Shown one piece after another: positions 21,020 through 24,991 of a stretch of 24,991 bases of DNA. Position 1 is the stretch's first letter; every line of letters starts with the position of its first letter. This stretch comes from Shinella sp. (GTDB lineage: Bacteria > Pseudomonadota > Alphaproteobacteria > Rhizobiales > Rhizobiaceae), in contig QFQX01000056.1 in the NCBI GenBank assembly GCA_003248775.1, positions 1 through 24,991 on the forward strand. Direction: 5' to 3'. The position numbers were made by a program, and so were the translations under genes. Under the pieces are notes generated by a model. It ran no database searches and was not told the origin of the DNA. It saw only the letters and a program-made list of their open reading frames with translations.

Positions 21020-21694
21020 ATGTTTTGGAGGAAGACGAAAGCTAAATCAGCTCACCAAAAGTTACTGGAAGAGATAGAGGAACATCGGGAAGCCATTCGA
21101 CTGTCGGAAGTTTTCGATGACGTTTTTCCAGACCCAGTCGATCATCCGGAAGTACACCAGCAAGCTGCCAGCCTTGAAGCGATGCAGTTCAGACATGTCA
21201 CTGATGCATCTCGCCAAGTCTTTGAGCGAACGGTCTCGGCGGGGCGTTTGTTGAATAAGCGACTGGAAGATGGGCCGTGGAGAATAATTGAAAATGACAT
21301 CCCTTTAACCGATCATTTCTCATATTATACCTCTTATAAGCCCGGTCGGCACTACAAGTTATTTTATGGGAAGTTGCGCGCCGGTACCTTGGTAATTGGT
21401 GATGACGGAGGGGCATTTTACGAGGACGACGGCGTTCATCTTCGCCTGACATTCCGGTTTCCATTCCTTTACGAATTTGGTGCGATCCATCAGATGCTCC
21501 AGACGCTGATCTGGCAGATGAGCGATGGGACGACTGCCGATATGGATCGGCGTAAGGTATCATTGACGCAAAAGCTTCTTGAGACGTTGTGGGGCATTCA
21601 GCGCGGCGAGATGTACGTCTTTCAGTTCGATGAAGCAGGGCCTGCGACGGTGATGTTTAGGGCGTTGGAAAAGTTGCGAAAGACGCGGATCTGA
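21020..21694 (+). CDS. Hypothetical protein, atypical base composition
   Basis: 224 residues, no recognised family. It begins with a charged helical stretch (MFWRKTKAKSAHQKLLEEIE, acidic/basic alternation), then a mixed alpha/beta middle part with many aromatics (H-F-S-Y-Y-T-S-Y-K-P-G-R-H-Y-K-L-F-Y) and an acidic patch D-D-G-G-A-F-Y-E-D-D-G. No signal peptide or membrane helix. GGAGGA stands just before ATG 21020, so translation is credible. Parts fall to about 42 percent GC (for example 21301-21360), well below the flanking genes, which suggests transfer. It lies 40 nt after the hemolysin III gene in the same direction, perhaps sharing its transcript. Confidence 0.75.
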   Translation: MFWRKTKAKSAHQKLLEEIEEHREAIRLSEVFDDVFPDPVDHPEVHQQAASLEAMQFRHVTDASRQVFERTVSAGRLLNKRLEDGPWRIIENDIPLTDHFSYYTSYKPGRHYKLFYGKLRAGTLVIGDDGGAFYEDDGVHLRLTFRFPFLYEFGAIHQMLQTLIWQMSDGTTADMDRRKVSLTQKLLETLWGIQRGEMYVFQFDEAGPATVMFRALEKLRKTRI

Positions 21695-21714
21695 TCGCTC
21701 TTCGGGCGGATCAG
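21691..21714 (+). terminator. Hairpin overlapping the stop codon of the orphan gene
   Basis: CTGATC (21691-21696) pairs with GATCAG (21709-21714); the inner part can pair further with a bulge. It includes the TGA stop codon and is followed by AATTTAT. A modest terminator candidate. The following spacer to 21917 shows nothing else that can be supported. Confidence 0.35.
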
Positions 21715-21917
21715 AATTTATGCCAGTTTGCAGACAACCTAAGCCAAAGTCGGAGCCGCCACTGCGCAATATGTATTGCAGGCGACTTACAGTTACTCCG
21801 CTTGCCTATGAAAGAGACCGCGTAGAATCGAGGAAGGTGCCTTACGTCTGCATTTACCTTTGCAGGATCTAATGGCTCCTTCTAACAGCGGCTCTTGCCA
21901 TATTCAGGATAGTTTCC

Positions 21918-22418
21918 ATGCAGCAACCCGTTCTCATCCGTGATGCCGTCGAGGCCGATCTCCCGGCGATCCGCGACATCTACAATCATGCGGTGGAGCA
22001 CACGACCGCGATCTGGAACGAGGTGTTGATCGATGTCGATAACCGCCGCGTCTGGCTGGAGCTGCGCCGTGCCAAGGGCTTTCCGGTGCTGGTGGCGGAG
22101 AAGGACGGCAAGGTGGCGGGCTACGCCTCCTATGGCGATTGGCGCGCCTTCGACGGTTATCGCCACACCGTCGAGCATTCCGTTTATGTCGACAAGGATC
22201 TTCGTGGCGGGGGCATAGGCAAGCAGCTCATGCTGGATTTGATCGCGCGGGCGAAGGCCGCGGACATGCATGTGATGATCGCGGCGATCGAGGCGGAGAA
22301 CAAGGCTTCCATCGCCTTGCACGAACGCCTTGGCTTCCGACTTGTCGGCATTCACCGGGAAGTCGGCATCAAGTTCGGCCGCTGGCTCGATCTGGCCGCG
22401 ATGGAACTGAGGCTGTAA
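21918..22418 (+). CDS. GNAT acetyltransferase, phosphinothricin/methionine-sulfoximine type
   Basis: 166 residues. The GNAT fold is clear, with the acetyl-CoA loop L-R-G-G-G-I-G-K (about 95-102) and A-S-I-A-L-H-E-R-L-G-F. The block Y-A-S-Y-G-D-W-R-A-F-D-G-Y-R-H-T-V-E-H-S-V-Y-V is diagnostic of the PAT/MddA group that N-acetylates phosphinothricin, methionine sulfoximine or methionine sulfone. Physiological detoxification of methionine derivatives is likelier than herbicide resistance. CAGGAT lies ahead of ATG 21918. The end overlaps the convergent small membrane gene by 50 nt. Confidence 0.93.
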   Translation: MQQPVLIRDAVEADLPAIRDIYNHAVEHTTAIWNEVLIDVDNRRVWLELRRAKGFPVLVAEKDGKVAGYASYGDWRAFDGYRHTVEHSVYVDKDLRGGGIGKQLMLDLIARAKAADMHVMIAAIEAENKASIALHERLGFRLVGIHREVGIKFGRWLDLAAMELRL

Positions 22419-22671
22419 AGCCTTCAAAGACGGCGAGATCGCCATTGCCCTCGTAGCGGCGCATCTCGGGCGGTGTGCCCTTGTTGTGGCGATAATACCA
22501 ACCCGCATAGACGAGAAAGGCCGGCAGGGCTGCCGGCCAGAAGAAGCTTGCGACAAGTCCGAGGATGCGCGCGCCATCCCAGCCATTGCCGTTCGCCGTG
22601 CCCTCGACATAGGTCAACCCCATGAAGAGCGCGGCGGGCAGCAGCCAGAGAACGAGCGCGAGCGAAACCAT
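22369..22671 (-). CDS. Small membrane protein of unknown function
   Basis: 100 residues with two hydrophobic segments (about 2-20 and 36-60) and a polar tail that begins Y-Y-R-H-N-K-G-T-P-P-E-M-R-R-Y-E-G. No recognised family. The tail overlaps the 3' end of the acetyltransferase gene by 50 nt in the antisense direction. No strong ribosome binding site before ATG 22671. The membrane pattern is regular enough to favour a real gene, but the extreme C-terminus may simply read through its neighbour. Confidence 0.6.
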   Translation of the reverse strand: MVSLALVLWLLPAALFMGLTYVEGTANGNGWDGARILGLVASFFWPAALPAFLVYAGWYYRHNKGTPPEMRRYEGNGDLAVFEGFTASVPSRPDRASGRT

Positions 22672-22783
22672 CGATTACCGATAATACGAATCAATCTTGC
22701 TTAGAATACTCTGGAAATATGGCCTTTTGACAAGCTCTGTTTGCGACGCACACCACGTGTTCGCCGATGCGATTGCGGCAAGG

Positions 22784-23521
22784 TCATTCGATGCGCGCGC
22801 GCAGCATCTCGCCTCGGATGGTGATTGCCGGTTTTGCCCCCGGCGTATTCGGCAGGGCGCTGTCCACGAAGGAGGCGGTTGCTTCCACCAGATAGCTGAC
22901 CGCCGTTGGCTGCAGGAAGCGCAGCGTCGCGTCGAGCATCTTGCCGGAAATCGCGATCGTTTCGTTCTGCATGACCCGCTTGAAGGTGATCCGCGCCCTG
23001 AGTGCCGCGCCCGAGATCGTCAGGTTTTCCGCATGGCCGTCGAAGCTGATATCGCCGGCGTCGCTGCGGATGTCGACCACCGAGAAGTCTCCGTCGAGCC
23101 GGGTGCGCGCGGCCTTCTGGTCGATGACGACGGCCGAGCCGGGACGGAGGTCGGCGGCAAGTTCCGTGGTGCAGTCCGACCAGTCGAGGAAACGCGGTGT
23201 ACTTCCGACATCGACAACCAGCGTGTTACCATCGACCCGCATCCCGCCGCGCGCCGGGCAGGCATCGGAAAACCAGCCGGAATGCCATATGGCGCCCCAG
23301 CCACGGCGCTCGCCCTTCAGTTCGGCGAGATGAGGGCCTTCGGAGCCGGTGGTGATGCGGATGTCGCTTGCCGATCCCTCGATGCGGATCGTTGATACAC
23401 CGGAAAGATCGACGGGGCCTGCGAGGCTGTCGCGGGTGGAAATGAAGGCGACGGCTCCGTCAATCAGCGCAAGCGCGAGGATGGTTCCGGCGACGGAGAG
23501 GAGGGCGGTTCGGACTTTCAT
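22784..23521 (-). CDS. Exported or membrane-anchored beta-rich protein of unknown function
   Basis: 245 residues. An N-terminal hydrophobic segment (about 5-25) acts as signal peptide or anchor. The rest is a repetitive beta-strand pattern (STIRIEGSASDIRITTGSEG, GDFSVVDIRSDAGDISFDG, N-L-T-I-S-G-A-A-L-R-A-R-I) like the beta-helix of DUF2807/DUF4097-type proteins, though assignment is tentative. Two Cys (in D-A-C-P-A-R-G and D-W-S-D-C-T) could form a disulfide. ATG 23521 has AGGAG 9 nt upstream and is preferred to an earlier in-frame start. Divergent from a membrane AraC-type regulator across a 26-bp palindrome. Confidence 0.82.
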   Translation of the reverse strand: MKVRTALLSVAGTILALALIDGAVAFISTRDSLAGPVDLSGVSTIRIEGSASDIRITTGSEGPHLAELKGERRGWGAIWHSGWFSDACPARGGMRVDGNTLVVDVGSTPRFLDWSDCTTELAADLRPGSAVVIDQKAARTRLDGDFSVVDIRSDAGDISFDGHAENLTISGAALRARITFKRVMQNETIAISGKMLDATLRFLQPTAVSYLVEATASFVDSALPNTPGAKPAITIRGEMLRARIE

Positions 23522-23590
23522 GGGACATGCTCCTTTGGAAGTGGGGATGTCCCCATCGAGCATGCCGGGCGTCGCGGCCGCGACCTTGAT

Positions 23591-23616
23591 CGCGTTTCAG
23601 GTCGACCTCGAACGCG
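23591..23616. promoter_or_regulatory. 26-bp palindrome between divergent genes, probable operator
   Basis: CGCGTT-TC-AGGTCGACCT-CG-AACGCG: 11 of 13 base pairs are symmetric around 23603.5. It lies 38 nt before the AraC-type gene and 70 nt before the divergent gene. Nearby are the perfect 14-bp palindrome GTCGCGGCCGCGAC (23571-23584) and TGGGGA/TCCCCA (23542-23555). Control by the adjacent AraC regulator is inferred, although AraC proteins more often bind direct repeats. Confidence 0.6.
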
Positions 23617-23653
23617 CTTTCGGGCCATATGGCGACATCAGACCTTATTCCTC

Positions 23654-24757
23654 ATGCCTGCCGACCTGCCGATGATCTTCGTACCGCTATCCTTCGCCGT
23701 CTCGCTTTTCCTCGCCACCTTTCTCGTGCGGCTCCTGCTGCAGGGGCGGCAAAGCCTTGCCCGCAATCATCTCTTCGTGCTGCTGGTGGCGCTTTATGTG
23801 GTGCAGACCCTGCTGGTTGGCCTGCGCTGGGGCTATGGCGTGATGGCCATCCTGCCGCTCCTGTCGCTGCTGGCGAGCCTCGTGCCGCCGCTGACCTATC
23901 TTGCCTTTCGCGATCTCGCCCGCGAGGAGGGGAACGGCATTTCGCTTCGCGACTGGCCGCATCTCCTGCCGACACTGGCGCTTGCCGTCTTGCTTCCGGT
24001 GTGGCGCAGCTCCATCGATCTTCTGATTATCGCGGAATTCCTTGGCTATGGTGCAGCGCTCGCCTGGATCGCCCGCCTTGGCACCGATGGTCTCGTCGCT
24101 TCGCGTCTCGACGGTTCGCTGCGCTCGCATCGCTCGCTGGTGCTGGCCGCTCTTGCGCTCATCTCCTCGGCCCTGACCGACGTCGCCATCAGCCTCGACA
24201 TGGCGCTGGGCGGCGGGCGGCATTCCGCCATGGTGGTCTCGGCGGCAACCACCGTCATCCTTCTCCTGCTCGGCATCGCCGCCGTCGTTGCCGGCACGGA
24301 AGAAGGGTCTGGCGAGGTGGAGGAGACATCAGCAGAAGGTCCCGAGGCATATTCTGCGACGCCGGAGGTGTCAGGCGAGGACGAGGCGGTTGCTGCCGGT
24401 CTCGACCAGTTGATCCGCGAACGGCGCCTCTATGCCGATACCGGCCTCAATCTCGGCAAGCTCGCCCGCCGCATGGGTCTGCCGGCCCGCGCCGTTTCCC
24501 ATGCGGTAAACCGTGTCCACGGCATGAGCGTTTCGCAATACGTCAACAATTTCCGCGTCGCCGAGGCCTGCCGGCTTCTGGCTGAAACGGATATGCCCGT
24601 CACCCGCATCGTCTTCGAGGCGGGCTTCATGACCAAATCGAATTTCAACCGGGAATTCCTGCGGGTAACCGGCATGAACCCGACGCGCTGGCGCGGGGAA
24701 AACATTGCCGCTATCCGCCCGGATGGGGCCGATCAGCCGCCGAAAAAGTTGAAGTAA
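23654..24757 (+). CDS. Membrane-embedded AraC family transcriptional regulator
   Basis: 367 residues: about seven hydrophobic helices in residues 7-215, an acidic linker (about 215-250, E-E-G-S-G-E-V-E-E-T), then an AraC DNA-binding domain with two HTH motifs (L-N-L-G-K-L-A-R-R-M-G-L from 265, and I-V-F-E-A-G-F-M-T-K-S-N-F-N-R-E-F about 318-334) and the closing G-M-N-P-T-R-W-R. A membrane signal is thus read directly by a DNA-binding protein. No Shine-Dalgarno precedes ATG 23654; ATG 23672 is an in-frame alternative. Divergent from the exported beta-rich protein, which is the likely target. The signal is unknown. Confidence 0.9.
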   Translation: MPADLPMIFVPLSFAVSLFLATFLVRLLLQGRQSLARNHLFVLLVALYVVQTLLVGLRWGYGVMAILPLLSLLASLVPPLTYLAFRDLAREEGNGISLRDWPHLLPTLALAVLLPVWRSSIDLLIIAEFLGYGAALAWIARLGTDGLVASRLDGSLRSHRSLVLAALALISSALTDVAISLDMALGGGRHSAMVVSAATTVILLLLGIAAVVAGTEEGSGEVEETSAEGPEAYSATPEVSGEDEAVAAGLDQLIRERRLYADTGLNLGKLARRMGLPARAVSHAVNRVHGMSVSQYVNNFRVAEACRLLAETDMPVTRIVFEAGFMTKSNFNREFLRVTGMNPTRWRGENIAAIRPDGADQPPKKLK

Positions 24758-24879
24758 GCCCAGACCAGCACGAAAGCCGCGATGATGCCGGCAACGATCA
24801 GGGTTTTCTTCAGGCCCGGCGGCACCTTCTTCGGTTCCTTGGGCTTCGGCGGTTTCCTGAATTCGACGACATTGCTCAC
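24733..24879 (-). CDS. 48-residue single-pass membrane protein, GTG start
   Basis: A short gene: SNVVEFRKPPKPKEPKKV after the start, a Pro/Lys-rich basic head, then one membrane helix (TLIVAGIIAAFVLVWAYF) and the end N-F-F-G-G. The start is GTG (complement of 24877-24879) preceded by AAGGGAA about 9 nt upstream. Its 3' end overlaps the end of the AraC-type gene by 25 nt in antisense. The non-random layout (basic N-terminus, clean helix, precise stop) supports a real gene; function unknown. Confidence 0.7.
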   Translation of the reverse strand: MSNVVEFRKPPKPKEPKKVPPGLKKTLIVAGIIAAFVLVWAYFNFFGG

Positions 24880-24991
24880 GCGGATGATTCCCTTGGGTGC
24901 TGTGGCGCGGAACTTAGAGTATCCGTGTTGGTCAAGGAAGGTCTGCGGCCCAATTTCGGTTGTCTCTGAGGAGTGCGTTTGCGAGGACGAC
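24880..24991. other. Window end, no gene assignable
   Basis: It should contain the promoter of the 48-residue membrane protein. GAGGAG at about 24968-24973 could be a ribosome binding site of a gene that continues past the window, but too little is visible to decide. Confidence 0.3.

Noticed and set aside
23571..23584. 14-bp palindrome GTCGCGGCCGCGAC as the main AraC operator
   Set aside because: Made only of GC-rich CG/GC steps common in this genome; the 26-bp site at 23591-23616 is more specific. Mentioned only as a neighbour.

Overview
The window looks like a chromosomal stretch of an alphaproteobacterium of the Rhizobiaceae (Agrobacterium/Rhizobium type). Evidence: GC-rich coding DNA, a rhizobial-type cspA-rpsU pair, two mosaic palindromic intergenic elements that resemble the short repeats of rhizobial genomes, and many small regulator/stress-gene pairs. 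No tRNA, rRNA, CRISPR array, IS element or integrase was found. Two genes (16388-17593 and 21020-21694) are visibly less GC-rich than their surroundings and are the best candidates for recent acquisition.

Left part (1-6200): a gene-free, highly palindromic leader (1-341), then a MarR regulator divergent from a DHA2-type MFS drug-efflux gene that carries a one-base frameshift. Next come two closely related L,D-transpeptidase lipoproteins (2666-3493, 5379-6110) that flank a padR-chrA unit with a 34-bp palindromic operator.

Middle part (6200-13200): the divergent ohrR/ohr organic-peroxide pair; a 500-bp gene-free stretch with a rhizobial-type repeat and a set of overlapping inverted repeats; a second MarR regulator, probably leaderless, facing a DUF899-DUF1579-VOC operon across a perfect 18-bp palindrome embedded in two divergent promoters; a PACE-family efflux pump; cspA and a TTG-initiated rpsU separated by a clear intrinsic terminator; and a Tat-type exported polysaccharide deacetylase.

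Right part (13200-24991): a diguanylate cyclase with an internally duplicated sensor module, a membrane class III adenylate cyclase and a trypsin-like protease fused to two PAN-like domains, all co-directional; a two-domain VOC dioxygenase-like gene; a perfect FNR/FixK box ahead of a universal stress protein and a DksA/TraR zinc-finger protein; MAPEG; hemolysin III/TrhA; an orphan protein; a GNAT of the phosphinothricin/methionine-sulfoximine type; small membrane proteins; and a membrane-embedded AraC regulator divergent from a secreted or membrane-anchored protein across a 26-bp palindrome. A 48-codon membrane protein with a GTG start lies antisense to the end of the AraC gene.

Taken together this is a stress and envelope region (drug, chromate, peroxide, cold, low oxygen, cell wall) in which most effectors sit next to a local regulator with a visible palindromic operator. 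No single large novel system is evident. The most original items are the protease-PAN fusion, the leaderless MarR with face-to-face promoters, the DUF899-DUF1579-VOC operon, the duplicated-sensor diguanylate cyclase, and the structured intergenic elements.
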